DNA of 64,000 nt, from assembly GCA_020086605.1 (NCBI GenBank), contig JACBWW010000051.1, positions 4,560,222-4,624,221 on the forward strand, in the 5' to 3' direction. Within the stretch, counting starts at the first letter, position 1. Each line of letters begins with the position of its first letter. This stretch comes from Lanius collurio (taxonomy: Eukaryota; Chordata; Aves; Passeriformes; Laniidae). Positions 19,440 through 30,253 of this stretch are shown here, piece after piece. The notes under the pieces are model-generated. The model was not told the origin of the DNA. It worked only from the letters and a program-made list of their open reading frames with translations, and ran no database searches. A program made the position numbers and the translations under genes.

Positions 19440-19720
19440 TTTGTTTTCTTTTCTTCTTCTTCTTTTTTTTTTTTTTTTTTTAATAAGTTTTTTTTCTCGG
19501 AAGCTGTAAATCAAGACATTACATATAAATAGAGATTCCCTATAAAAAAGTCATTGTCGTTAGCTATTATAAGACAACTTTGCTAAAATGAAAATAAAAC
19601 ATTTTTATTTGTTATATTTTTTGGTGTTTTTTTTTTTCCCTCTTTTATATAAAATAAAAATATTTATTTTTTTGTTTTGTTTTGTTTTGTTTTCTGTTGT
19701 GTTTTTTGTCTTGTCTCGCC
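19440..19720. repeat. Poly-T and (GTTTT)n low-complexity tract
   Basis: Long T runs near 19463-19482 and repeated GTTTT at 19674-19694, within the probable NRG2 3' UTR. Confidence 0.85.
19663..19668 (-). terminator. NRG2: Candidate proximal polyadenylation signal of NRG2
   Basis: AATAAA on the minus strand about 95 bases after the stop codon. It lies in A/T-rich sequence and may be fortuitous; a further one lies at 19609-19604. Confidence 0.3.
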
Positions 19721-19762
19721 TCCCTCTGTGCGGGTTACGGCTGCGGGAGCAGCGAGAGGCGC

Positions 19763-20405
19763 CTAAAGAGGGTCGGGGTCCGCTTTGAGGCTGCCGCGGC
19801 CGCCGTCGCCGTGCGCGCTGTGCCCGCGGCACGAGTAGTGAGTCCGGCTGTCGCCCGGCCGGTGCGGCGGCGGCGACTCCGTGTGCGCCGCCTCATTGTT
19901 CTGAGTGCTTAGGAACGGGGTGCTCTCGGCCACCAGCTCCTCGTCAGACTCGCTGTAAGAGGCGCTGCTCAAGGAGAAGGAGTCCCGGACGGCTCTGGCT
20001 CTGTGAGGGATGTGCCCGTTCAGTTTGGATTTTTTCCACCGCCTGTTGCTGCTGGCTGTTTTCTTTGGCTGCTCTAGCGCTGTGACATACTCCTGCGTCG
20101 TCTCGTACTCGTCGTCCTCTGTGATGCGGAAGGGGCTGGAGGGCAGGCTGCCCATGCTGTCGTTTAGGTAGGTCTTCCTTTGGTAGTAGCTGTCGTACCT
20201 CTGCGTGTCCTGGAATGGGAGCTGGTACCGCCGCAGGAGGGGCTGCTGCTCCTCCACGCGGAAGCTGATGGGGGCCGCCGGCGGCAGGGACACGGCGTGC
20301 GCAGAGTTCGGGGAGGTGATCTCGAAGGTGGGCACCTGCGTGGTCATCGAGTAGTGGAAGTCAACAGGCGACAGGCGTGCTGGTGTGGTCAGGGCCGACA
20401 CGTAC
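19763..20405 (-). CDS. NRG2: NRG2 terminal coding exon: cytoplasmic tail
   Basis: The 643-bp exon starts after the acceptor TTTTCCAG (20407-20406). Its first G completes Arg with the previous exon's AG, giving SPHSERYVSALTTPARLSPV, the conserved neuregulin tail. It continues VDFHYSMTTQVPTFEITSPN, SAHAVSLPPAAPISFRVEEQ and DEYETTQEY, then the basic KKSKLNGHIPHRARAVRDSF, the acidic SESDEELVAESTPFL, and ends DPDPL with TAG at 19765-19763. As I recall human NRG2, its tail has a Gly-Pro-rich insertion after QQPLLR; here that stretch is short (RYQLPFQDTQRYDSYY), which resembles NRG1 more. The terminal 20 residues differ strongly from mammals but keep DSRT and the final PL. Confidence 0.95.
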
Positions 20406-21788
20406 CTGGAAAAGCAACACCTCTGTTTGGACACCGAACAACCCCAAAAAACACCAGCTGAGCCTGCGCTGTGCTGAGAACCTGGCCCAGGGACCCATGA
20501 GGCCTCCAGCCAACCTGCTCGTGGAGGGGCCTTGCACTGCTGTGCCAAGGGAGGGTGAGCTGCTGGCTTCAGTGGGCACTTGGGCAGCATGTGCTGAGCG
20601 TCTCCCAAAATGCTTCTCCCGGGGGACTCGGTGCGCAGTTCCCACTCTGCATCACTGCAAACCCTGCAGCATCTCCCAGCGGGCTGAGTCACGGCTTTAC
20701 TGCCTCTCATCTGCCTGGCAGCTGCTTTCTGTTCCCTCTGGAGCTGCCAGGCATGTCTCTGAGGAAGGTCCCTGGAATTCCCTCCCCCTGCTCAGGCCGC
20801 AGATGGGGAAATCCTGGGCATTGCTTTCTCTGACTTAGCAAAAATCTTGTGTCTCAAAAAGCCATCTACCACTTTCATCTACTCTAGTGAAAACATCAGT
20901 GTGGTCACTCAGGTCTGGTCTAGCCCCTCTCCAAACAGCCCTTCCTTCAGCATAACCTCTTTCTAAGGAGCAGATCTTATTTCCTCTTGATACTCACAAT
21001 GGTGTCTCTGCCCAGCTCCACCTGCCCAGGTTCCCTCACTCGTCCAGGGCCTTTTTACCCATGTGTTTTGTGATGTATGAGATCTCCATAGGAGCTGGGT
21101 CAGCCTGCCTGAATGGACCAGCAACAGGAATGAGAGCAGGAGATGCTGCCTTTCTCCCCTGCCCCATGGACGAGTTCCACTGCCTTGAAGGGTAACTGCC
21201 CAAAAGCAGCTGTGTGGCCACCAAGAGTCACTCATGGCTACCTGCAAAGAGCTGGAGCAAGGGTGGACCCATGCTTTTGCTCCATGAGGAACCAGCCTGG
21301 GAAGAGGACAGCTGTTGCTGCCTCTGCTGGTGTCTCTGCAGCTGTGCTCCTTGGAAAGCTGGGTCATACCGAGTCCTGTCACAAGGCTGTGCCCACACGC
21401 AGCACACTCTCACCGGGCCATCCAGGATGGTGCTGAGGACAGACACCTTTTCCCCCAGTACTTGAGGGCCAGACCCTGCTGGAGCTGCTAGCCCACCAAG
21501 CTGCCCAGGGTGTTCTCTCAGTTGCTGACAGCAGCCAGCATATCCCGCTCCTGCCATCCCTGTGCTCCAAACCTACATTGCCACCAGGGTGCAGAGCAGG
21601 CTGCTGCCCTGACCAGCGTGGCCTCCTGGCGTAGTGGCTTCCTCTGGTAGGACCAGAGCTGAAGTTTCCCCAGTTCTACCATGGCACTGCTGCTCTAGGG
21701 CTGGCAAAGACAAATGTTTTTTGGGTTTGGCACAGAGGCATGGCTTGCCTCTGCTGTGCAGTGGTGACACCAAGCAGTGGGGTCTGAC
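20406..21788 (-). other. NRG2: NRG2 intron
   Basis: Intron with donor GTCAGA (an unusual but acceptable +3 C) and acceptor TTTTCCAG. No repeats were recognised. Confidence 0.75.
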
Positions 21789-22013
21789 CTCTCGCTGTGG
21801 GGTGAGTCCCGCAGGGAATCCACCGAGTCGCGGTACTGCGTCGTGGGCCTCCGCTGGTCCTCGATGCAGAAGGTGGCCCCGCGGCGAGCCCGTGCCTCCA
21901 CGCACGCAGGGCTGTTGCATTTACTGGTTCCCACCGAGGACAGCATTATCCCAGACTGGGAATCTGAAGTCAGACTCTCTGTTCGCTCCAAGCTCCAGGT
22001 GTGGCTTTCATGT
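21789..22013 (-). CDS. NRG2: NRG2 exon: cytoplasmic, SDSQSGIMLSSV region
   Basis: The 225-bp exon begins with A, which completes Arg after SSQ. It then reads HESHTWSLERTESLTSDSQS, GIMLSSVGTSKCNSPACVEA, RARRGATFCIEDQRRPTTQY and RDSVDSLRDSPHSE. The acceptor is TGCTCCACAG and the donor GTCAGA. The GTSKCNSPACVEARARR string is specific to NRG2. The neuregulin cytoplasmic tail is released by intramembrane cleavage and can signal back in NRG1; that is family knowledge. Confidence 0.95.
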
Positions 22014-24455
22014 CTGTGGAGCAAAGCCCGTATGGACAGTGAGCAAGGAATCCCCACCCAGCTCTTCTCCAAAGACCTGCACACAGGCACTGCCCACGCT
22101 CAGCTCTGCACCTCTGCACCAGTGTCCCCCTTCTCTGTCTCTCTCATTAGGATACATCTGGCCTGGGATGCCCAGATTCCCAGTCCTACCTTTGATTTGC
22201 CTTTCTTTGCTCCTTCTGGGAGATACCATAGGAGGACAAAGAAAGTAAACCAGTGCAATAGCAGGTATTTATCCTACCACCACATAAATGGCTGGAAGCA
22301 GGATGGGACAGCCTCTGGAGGGAGGCCAGGGCAATTCTGCTTTGTGCTTGCAAAGTGTTCTGGGTGTGGAACAACACATTGGCTATGCCAAGGCAAGTCA
22401 GCCAAGCTCCTTCAAATGTGCCACCTGCACTGCCAAGTGACAGCCCCTTTGGAGTTGCTACCAGAGAGGAGCCAGGAGAAGCCACTCAAAATTAGCAGAG
22501 CAAAGTCTACCAAAGATTTTGGCAGCAAAACAAGGTGCTAGACAAAGACAATGATGTGCTGAGCAGTTGGAGCCCCACCTGCCCCAGTCTTGGTGCAAGG
22601 AGGACATCCCACAAGGACTCACTGGGGACACACGGGGCCACCTGCACACTGGGGTCCCACTGCTGCCACGGCCACCATGCTGACTCCCACCACTGCAGAA
22701 GTACTTGATCCATTAGAGCAGCCCCTCTGAACTCCCAAACTGCGCCAGATGGAGCTGTGTGGGTGGAGGATTTTTGGGTGGGGGTTTACAGAGAGAGCAG
22801 CCCTCATTAAGACTTCTCAAGAACTTGTTAATTTTTGATGGCTCCAGGCACATGCTCATTTATAACTTCAAACAGCGTCCTCATTAGAGGCACTGATAGA
22901 GTAAAATGGAGCCTGATTATGCCAGTAGTTTGCCTCTGGCGTGACTTCAAGAAGCACCTGCTTGCTGCACTTGACTCAGGAAAATGAGGTGGCAGGTAGC
23001 CAGGACCAGAGGCTACACGAGGTAGGTTCCTCCCTACAGCTGTCATGAGCTAATGCTGCCCTCCAGACACACCTTTGCGTCTTCAGAAGGTGCCCAGGGA
23101 TGGCCCAGGCCTTTGAAGTGAGTATGGAAGGCCAGCAAGGTGCAGCTCTGCAGGCACAGGAGGCTCTGTGCACCTGGCTTAAGCTTGCATACACCTAGCC
23201 AGGGCTGGGCTGAAGAGTATGAATGCAAAAAAACCTGGAAAACATATAGTCTAACTCATGAGGAGTTCGATTTCCCTGGAAAAAACGTAGTCATTCCCAG
23301 CACATCAAGTCATTCCTGGCTCCCTCTCTACTTGCTGTAGGTATAGCCAGAGAAATCTGGGGAGGCATTCACCTGAAAACCCAAGTTCAACATCTGAAGT
23401 TGATCTTGCCCATTGTAACTGAGAGTACTTGCTCAACCCTGAGGAATGCCTGGACCCTAAGGAAACCTGCCTGGAGCCATCTGTGAGCTTTAGCTGGAAG
23501 AATTCCTGCATTCCTTCATGAATTGAGACAACCCCATCAAGGCTAATGAAGGATGTGAGCCAGTCATGTACCAAAGGCAAGGGATCTCCAAGGAAAACCT
23601 GTCCCTGGAAGAAGCACAAGAGCTGTCTAAGAGGGAGAACTGGAACATCCAAACTCAAAACAGCATTTAGAGCATTTGAAGGACTTTCCTGGACATCATA
23701 AAAATAGGGGAGTCCATCTGCAATTTAAATGTTCTCAAAAACCTTGAGAAGATTCAGGTTCCAAGCTGTGCTGTTCCTTCCCCAATGGTTATTTTGAAAT
23801 GAAAACAAAAAATATGTCTCATCCTGTGTCACAAGCATTATCAGTTCTTTCCTGCTAGACCCACTTTTCCCAAAAGCTTCAGAATGACTTCCAGTGACAG
23901 AGGTGCCACCACCTGAGGCTGAGGTTGATAAATCGCACAGGAGCATTTTCTTTCTGGTCGAAACCTGTGGCTTCCAAGTCAGACCCTGACTCTGAGGAAC
24001 CAATCAAAACATTTTGTGTTATTTTGTGTACTTTGTCACCCACAGGGCAAATAAGTTTTAAATACGAAGCACGTAACCTGTGTGTGCTTAATGAAGTATT
24101 TCAGATGTCCAGTGTGGCTGCAAACACAAACCTGCAGAACCTTTCCTACATGCATCCTCCCGTTTGGGTCTGTGCAAAGCATGGAAGCACAGGTTCATTT
24201 CCTCCTCTTCTCCAGCTCTGTCAGTGCTGAAGGATCCTGCTGGCACCTCCCTGCAGCTTAAGGAACACACTTTTCCATACCTCTCACTAACCAGCTCTGC
24301 CTGCACAGTCCTGCAGGGTAGACATGGCCTGTATGCCACTACAGAGCCAAACATCAAGTGAAAACAGAGAGGGAGGTGAAAGGAAAACCTAAGAATCTCA
24401 CATCATCCTATAGGAAATAGCAGGAGAAGCATCCAGAGAAAATGGTATACATCAC
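22014..24455 (-). other. NRG2: NRG2 intron
   Basis: Intron with donor GTGATG and acceptor CTCCACAG. A low-CpG, AT-richer stretch at about 22810-22990 could be conserved non-coding sequence. No repeat family was recognised. Confidence 0.7.
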
Positions 24456-24583
24456 CTCTGGCTGGATGTTGGAGTGGCTGTGGAGCAGTGATGAGACGGG
24501 GAGCAGGAGTGACTTCCCGAAAAGGTTGTCTCTGTTTCCCTTCGGATCACATGCTCGGTGGCAGAAACATTCTTAGAAATATA
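24456..24583 (-). CDS. NRG2: NRG2 exon: cytoplasmic, YISKNV region
   Basis: The 128-bp exon, phase 0 at entry, encodes YISKNVSATEHVIRRETETT and FSGSHSCSPSHHCSTATPTS, ending SQ plus AG of an Arg codon. The acceptor is TATTTTGCAG and the donor GTGATG. The string is close to the mammalian NRG2 sequence. The Ser/His/Thr-rich stretch is typical of neuregulin tails. Confidence 0.95.
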
Positions 24584-25014
24584 CTGCAAAATAGGAAGAA
24601 CCACACAGATCAGCCCCCAGTCTGTGAATGCTGCTGAAGAAAAATTTAGCTAACTTTATTTCTGATGAAATCAGGTGAGGACTGAGTGAACCCAGAAGCT
24701 CTGCACCCCACGGGAAGGGACAAGGAGAGTGGAGGCTCTTCTGTGCCCCTTCACTTTGAACACTGGTGCAGGGACTGAAGAAGGGCATGGAGAGCCAGGG
24801 GTTTCCCCAGAGGACAGTGGCACCCTGTGTAGCTACTGAGCAGAGTAGATGTTGGTTTTGGAAATGTTTCTATGCAGAATCGTATCTTTTTGCTCAAGTT
24901 TGTTTGCATTTTTCTCCTCACACACACACAGGTATGTAAGGATACACATCCACATCAAATCCCTGAAAACAGCCCCTCAGCAGCATGCAGGGAGATGGAA
25001 GCAAAGGGTCTTAC
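24584..25014 (-). other. NRG2: NRG2 intron
   Basis: A short 431-bp intron with donor GTAAGA and acceptor TATTTTGCAG. It carries a short (CA)n run at 24920-24931 on the + strand. Confidence 0.8.
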
Positions 25015-25138
25015 ATCAGCCATTTGGATTTCCTCAGGATCCAAACGTGGATGGCTTGGCCCGTTCGCAAGGCTCCGGTTTTGATGAGCAGGACACATGT
25101 TCTGCCGCAAGTGGTTATGCATTTGTTTTCTTTGTTTC
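25015..25138 (-). CDS. NRG2: NRG2 exon: membrane-proximal cytoplasmic segment
   Basis: The 124-bp exon starts with G, completing Lys after the TM exon. It reads KQRKQMHNHLRQNMCPAHQN, RSLANGPSHPRLDPEEIQMA and D, with a phase 0 end and donor GTAAGA. The acceptor is TTCAAAAG after a T-run, which is slightly purine-rich, but the frame and protein fix it. The basic cluster directly after the membrane acts as stop-transfer. The sequence is specific to NRG2 (NRG1 has KKLHDRLRQSLR here). Confidence 0.95.
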
Positions 25139-26015
25139 CTTTTGAACAAAAAAAAATCTATTAGGAATGCTTCTCTCATGGGGCTCTCTGCCCCCAGAGA
25201 TGAAAGAAAAGGCAAGTCTTGGACATGTGAATGTTCCAATGGTGTTTGCAGAAAGTTGCAAACAACAAGAAACAAAGCATTCAAAACTTAAACACCTCCT
25301 ACTGCTTTTCCAAACAAAAGGTGAATTTCTCTTATCATGGATAATTTGGGAAGCTGGGTCCAGGGTCCCCTTTTCAAGACAAGGGCCAGCACAGTGCAGC
25401 AGAATCAGCTGGCAGCAGAGGAGAAAAGTGGAGAGAAGGAAAAGGGGGAGTCCTGACTTGGCCTTGGTGACAAAGCACCTGACCTGTCCTGCATTAAGGA
25501 CAAAGTGGCAAAGCCTACCCATGCCCATGGTGGGACATCTGCTCCACATCTGACCCACAGAGTCCGAGGGGCACCCTGAACTGAGGTGCAGGCAGAGTAG
25601 AGAGAAAACTGCTGTCCAGGCAGGGAAGGCTGTCCATAAAAGAAGTTCCCAAGTCTCCTGTTCCATTAGAATTGCTCCGAAATTCCCTGCAATGTACACA
25701 GCGGAGCCCACAGCTCCTGCACAAGAGCCCAGTGGGCTTCTGCTGGCACAAGCTGAGCTGCTGGCTTGGGGGCCAGCTTCTCCCTGTAACACAGCATCAC
25801 CTGGCTGGGCCAACTGATGGGATAAGCAAATGGTGCCAGGAAAACATCCTGGTAGACAGCTGCACTGGCCTCCTGCATGAGACCTTCCTGGGGGTACCCA
25901 CAGCACATCATCTCCTAAAAACTGCATTTGGGTGAAAAGCATGAGAGTGTGGAATGTGGACACTGACACTCACTAACCTCTGGCCAGTTCTTGCCTGTGA
26001 GCCCCCCATACTCAC
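25139..26015 (-). other. NRG2: NRG2 intron
   Basis: Intron with donor GTGAGT. A 284-codon open frame on the minus strand (25969-25115) overlaps it and the next exon in a different frame. It is read as chance. Confidence 0.75.
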
Positions 26016-26118
26016 TTGGTTTTACAGTAAGCTACCACACAGACGATGCCCACCACAAGCAAGGCAACACAGATTCCCGTGATGGTTAAAACCCTCTTCT
26101 GGTAGAGCTCTTCTGCTT
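26016..26118 (-). CDS. NRG2: NRG2 exon: juxtamembrane and transmembrane segment
   Basis: The 103-bp exon encodes (E)AEELYQKR followed by the hydrophobic VLTITGICVALLVVGIVCVV, then AYCKTK. The acceptor is CATTTGCAG and the donor GTGAGT. It enters with two bases (AA) and leaves with two (AA). This is the single transmembrane helix of pro-neuregulin, nearly identical to NRG1. The stretch just before it is where ADAM-type sheddases cleave NRG1, by family knowledge. The exon size matches, from memory, the equivalent NRG1 exon. Confidence 0.96.
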
Positions 26119-29100
26119 CTGCAAATGGAGAGAAAGGAACCAGTTACTGATGGGCTCCAGCACCAGGGCTGTGTCTGGCTGCACAGGAACCAGCACTGTG
26201 TGGGGGTCAGATGGAGGACAGGGCTTGGGCAGGCCTCCTGCCCATCCACTGCCCATCTAAGGGCTGCCCCAGGCCTGAGCCCAGCTGGCCCCACCTTACT
26301 CACCCCTCAAAAGACTCCTTGTGTCTCCCTGCGCCTTTGCCCTCTCTCACTCGGTAGCTCACCCCTTCTGCACTCACACTTCTTACTTCCCTTCTTTTCC
26401 TGCAGTGACTAATCTCAAAAAGCCCCCAAAATCTCCTCTCCCTTCCAGCAGATCCACCCCTTTGCTGTGCCTTGGTCACCTAGCACGGAATCCCTGGAGC
26501 ATGCCCCGCTCACCATGAGCACACACGCCCTGTGATCCCTTATCACAGGCTCAGGATGCCTCTGCCTTGCAGCAGCTGCATGCCCTGGAGCTGGGTGGTG
26601 TGGGAGGACCACCCAGCAATGGCCCCAAAGCATGTAGGTGCTGAAAGGGCCATCCTGGAACAGTCAAAAAGCAGCATGAGGATGGAAAAGTGATAGCGTG
26701 TCAGGCAAAGAGAAGGGAGTGGAGTAATCAAACTACAGGAACCAGTTATGGATTTTTAGTGAAACCCTAGGAGGTGATTCATTGCATTGCACCAGGTAAC
26801 TCAGAGGCACACAAAAAACGTGAGCAGCCTGCTGCTGCCTCTCTCAAATACCACCATGTGTCACGGGCTGCCCTGCAAACCAGAAGAGCCAGTCACATGC
26901 TGCAAAACCCAGAGCATGCTGGCAGAGGGGGGATAGATTCCCATCAACCAGAGCTCCCAGGAAATGCCTGGATCTTTCTTGGAGTGTAACTGCACTCCAC
27001 CTAGGCAGCAACACCATGGCAAGGACACCTCTTCCTCCATGGCTACCCCAGGGCAGGTGGGACATCCAGCAAGCTCCACCGAGAGCAGCAGAGGCAGTTT
27101 GGTTCCCCAGCTGGATGGCAGAGAAGGACTCAGTGCAGAGCTGCTGTGAGTGTTTCAGTTCAGCAGCTATGGATGATGTCCTCATGCCCCCACACTATGT
27201 GTTAGTGTTAAAGTTATTGGGGGGTTGTGCCTTCTTTAATATTAATTGAATTTTTTTTTCATTTAGGTTAGGCAGGAAAGGTCATGCCATGGTTGATGTG
27301 CTCAGGGTGCTTTACCACACCACTCAATATGCCTTGAACAGACCATGTGATACCCCTGTGCTACTAAACACTCAAATACAAAGCCAGAAGAGAAACAGGT
27401 CTGGTCCCAGAAACCCCTGGGACTAAACTTCAGAAAAAAAAAAGTGAGCGGAAAGCAAGGAAACATTCCAGAAACTGGAGATTTAGAACAATTTCAGCTT
27501 GCCTTCCTGGGCTGGAAAAAGCATTTTTGGAGAAAAAAAAAGGTACTAGGTACTACCTCTTTCTAACTCTCAAAATAGGAATGGAGAAAGGTTTGGTAAA
27601 CAAAGGCTGGCAAGGAAGAGAACCCTGGCCTGAAGATGCAAAATACAATAAACAAAGATTTCTTGTGGGTATTTTTTTTTTCCCTACAAGGCACCAGGTG
27701 GAGCTGGAATGAAAAGCCCACTCAGGGATGAAACTCCTCCTTCAATGACATGTTTCTTTTGTATGGGTGCCCTATTCCAGGCATCAGCAACCATGGCAGA
27801 CACGTTTTCTCACTCTGGCACATCTTGGGGACCCGGATTACAGTTGAACAGCTCTCTCCTTCAGACAGGAGTTTCAGAGATTTTACACAAATTAGGAAAA
27901 CCAGCTGGGATCACATCCTGGTTATGGATGGCACTGGGCAAGAATATTGCTACTGCCCAGCAAAAACTATTCTAACAAAAAAAAACCAAAAAGGCTGGGA
28001 GGGAGGTCAGTTTTCAGCATGGACTCATCCATCAAGCCAATTTTTCCAAAGATTCTTCACCAGCAGTGCTTTTTGCTACAAAGACTTTTTTTCCCTAAGC
28101 ATAAATCATTTTCTTTGAATCATGAAGGAGGAAGAAAGAGAAAAGATATTAAAACTATGGGGGGGGTTGTTTTGTTTTTGTTGTTGTTTGCTTGGTTTTG
28201 GTTGTTTTAGGGGTTTTTTTTGTACCTATAACAGGACAAAATTCTTTGGCCAAAGCTCAAATCCCAGCCTTTATTCTGGTGATCATGTCAGTATGGGACC
28301 CTGACTCTGGTGTGTCTAACTGTCCTGAACCTTCACCTGAATTGCATGGGGAACGTTTCAGTTGGTAAGAAATGCAGATTTGGCCTCTCTGTCTCAAGCT
28401 GACAGCTCTGCTACGTGAAGCAGTGAAGTGTGAGGCTGTGCAGCACTGCTGCAAACTAAAAATTGCACGATCTGCTGATAGTAATTTATCTTGTCTCCCA
28501 CCATCTCATTAAAGTTGATGCTCAATAACAGCACCTTCATGTTGCACAAAACCATCTCAACAACAACAGAAAGGAAATAAGAGAGTGCACACTGCAACTT
28601 TGTATTTGAGCAGGTACAATCCCAGAGCAGGACTTGTCCATTTGTGTCTCTACACTCTACAAACACCTCGTCTTCATCAGCAGCATCATCATCACTTTAC
28701 AGCAGCAAACTCTATGAACAAACCATGGGGTGCCACACAGTGCTGACAGTCACAGTCCAGCCACGGTGTCACAGCAACGCATGACAGTGACAGACAAATG
28801 ACAGAGCAGAGACGACTGCAGACTGGGAACGGGATGTGTGCGGTTCTGTGATGGCATTGAGAATGGATGAGGAAAAGGACAAAAGGTCAACAAAAAAGGG
28901 ATGTCAAAAATCCTCAATTTTAAAGTTTTTCAGTGTATTAACATTAGCAGCACCGCTTTCTCTGAAGCGCCCTGACTACAAAATTCACACATTTTCTGGG
29001 TCAGGGAAGGACTGCTGGGGGTTGCACTCCAGTCCTGGGGGATCAAGCATGCAAAACATAGAGAAAGATTTCTCCAGCTTCAGTTAGGGAATGTGCCTCC

Positions 29101-30229
29101 ACCTCAGGGACCCCAGAAGGCAATTTAGGATCCAGCACTGAAAGACTGGTGTCCCCATATCTCTAGCAAAGGGAATGAAGTGTCCTCATGTGAAGATCTC
29201 CTCTAGCTGACACTGGCAGGTCAATGCTTTTAAGTGATCAGTCCTGGAATCATCACAGAATCCCAGAATGGTTTGGGTTGGAAGGCACCTCAAAGCTCAT
29301 CCTGTTCCAACCCCCCTGCCATGGGCAGGGGCACCTTCCACCATCCCAGGGTGCCCAATCTCTCTGCTCCCACCTGAGCAGCCCTCCCTGCTCTTGGTTT
29401 GTGCACTCCAGGGAAACCTTGCCTCAAGGATTTGATTTCCCAACTGCTTATTCGAGGGATAACTTGATACATGTCTAAAAACAGACTGAGGAGAATGGAA
29501 AGAAAATAATATGATTATGAGCAACTGGGCAGGAGAAGGTAAATGCCCAAAGGGGATATTTTAAAAAGCATTTAACTTACTGCAGTGTTTCCCCAGGCTT
29601 ACCCTTGGGGCTCTTGGCATTACACCCTCCACTCCCATGGGCAACTACTGACTTCCCTGGGGTAGTTTTCCAGACTAACTTGTCTCATGCCATCTTTCTT
29701 GGAACAGTTTCATCCTGCTCAAGAACCAAAATGAGCTGCAAAAGCTTCCGGCAAAGCCCATCTTGACTCTTGGCAGGATCCAGTGGAGGTTAGTGTGTCT
29801 GGGATGGCAATTTCTATAAAAGCCCTGATAGCTCCAGAACTTGTGTTCCCATTCCTGGAATGCCTGCCACCTTTTGGATGGACACAGACTCCAGCTTTTC
29901 AGTTAAATACACAAAAGCATGTTGAATGGAGACGTATGGCAATCGTCACATCCCAGTCATGCCACGCACACCACGCTGCTGCTTGGAACAAAGAAAAAAG
30001 TGCTGCTAAAAATACACGTGCATTTTTATAGGTTTACATTTAGAATTTGTGATTTGCTTTGCTTTGGTTTTGGTTGATTTTTTTTTTTTTTTTTTCAATC
30101 CAAACATCTATCTTGGTGCCAGGGAAGAGAACAGAATAGCTGATTTTTTAATCATCCCATTAAAGCCATAAATATAATGTGGGAAGCTCTTAATGGCTTC
30201 TGATTAATAAATGAATGGTTGTTCCATAC
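26119..30229 (-). other. NRG2: NRG2 intron
   Basis: A 4.1-kb intron with donor GTATGG and acceptor CATTTGCAG. It contains a CR1 tail (29249-29400), a G/T-rich tract (28159-28222) and a poly-T run (30079-30097). No extra exon was recognised. Confidence 0.75.
29249..29400 (-). mobile_element. CR1 LINE 3'-end fragment
   Basis: The + strand reads CAGAATCCCAGAATGGTTTG, then GGTTGGAAGGCACCTCAAAG, then CATGGGCAGGGGCACCTTCC. This is the reverse complement of an avian CR1 tail. Confidence 0.9.
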
Positions 30230-30253
30230 CCTTTAATTCAAATCCAAGATGCT
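30230..30253 (-). CDS. NRG2: NRG2 24-nt juxtamembrane microexon
   Basis: This exon is too short for ORF finding and was located by protein. After acceptor TGCATTGGCAG it reads AG CAT CTT GGA TTT GAA TTA AAG G and then donor GTATGG. With the alpha or beta exon's final A it gives KHLGFELK, and its last G plus AA of the TM exon gives Glu. This matches the neuregulin string KHLGFELKEAEELYQKR. It is symmetric (2+21+1), so skipping keeps frame, as in NRG1 beta1 versus beta2 forms. A pyrimidine-rich tract and a TGC motif precede the acceptor. In an alternative frame it reads SILDLN and stop. Confidence 0.95.

Larger units (their letters stand above)
17962..19762 (-). other. NRG2: Probable NRG2 3' UTR and flank
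   Basis: Sequence downstream of the NRG2 stop. From the stop outward it has a (GTTTT)n/poly-T tract (sense-strand A-rich) at 19440-19720, an unremarkable stretch, then a strongly CpG-rich block at 18290-18960, then AT-rich sequence. Minus-strand AATAAA sites occur at 19668-19663, 19609-19604, 19438-19433, 18120-18115 and 17967-17962. The sequence alone does not show which one is used. Confidence 0.45.

Noticed and set aside
19763..20710. Full 315-codon frame as a single gene starting at Met 20710
   Set aside because: Only the part from 20405 down matches neuregulin; the upstream part is intron, and the acceptor TTTTCCAG marks the exon start.
21777..22541. 254-codon + strand open frame
   Set aside because: Antisense shadow of the NRG2 exon 21789-22013 extended into the intron.
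25115..25969. 284-codon minus-strand open frame
   Set aside because: It overlaps the NRG2 exon at 25015-25138 in the wrong frame. The splice-supported NRG2 frame explains the locus.
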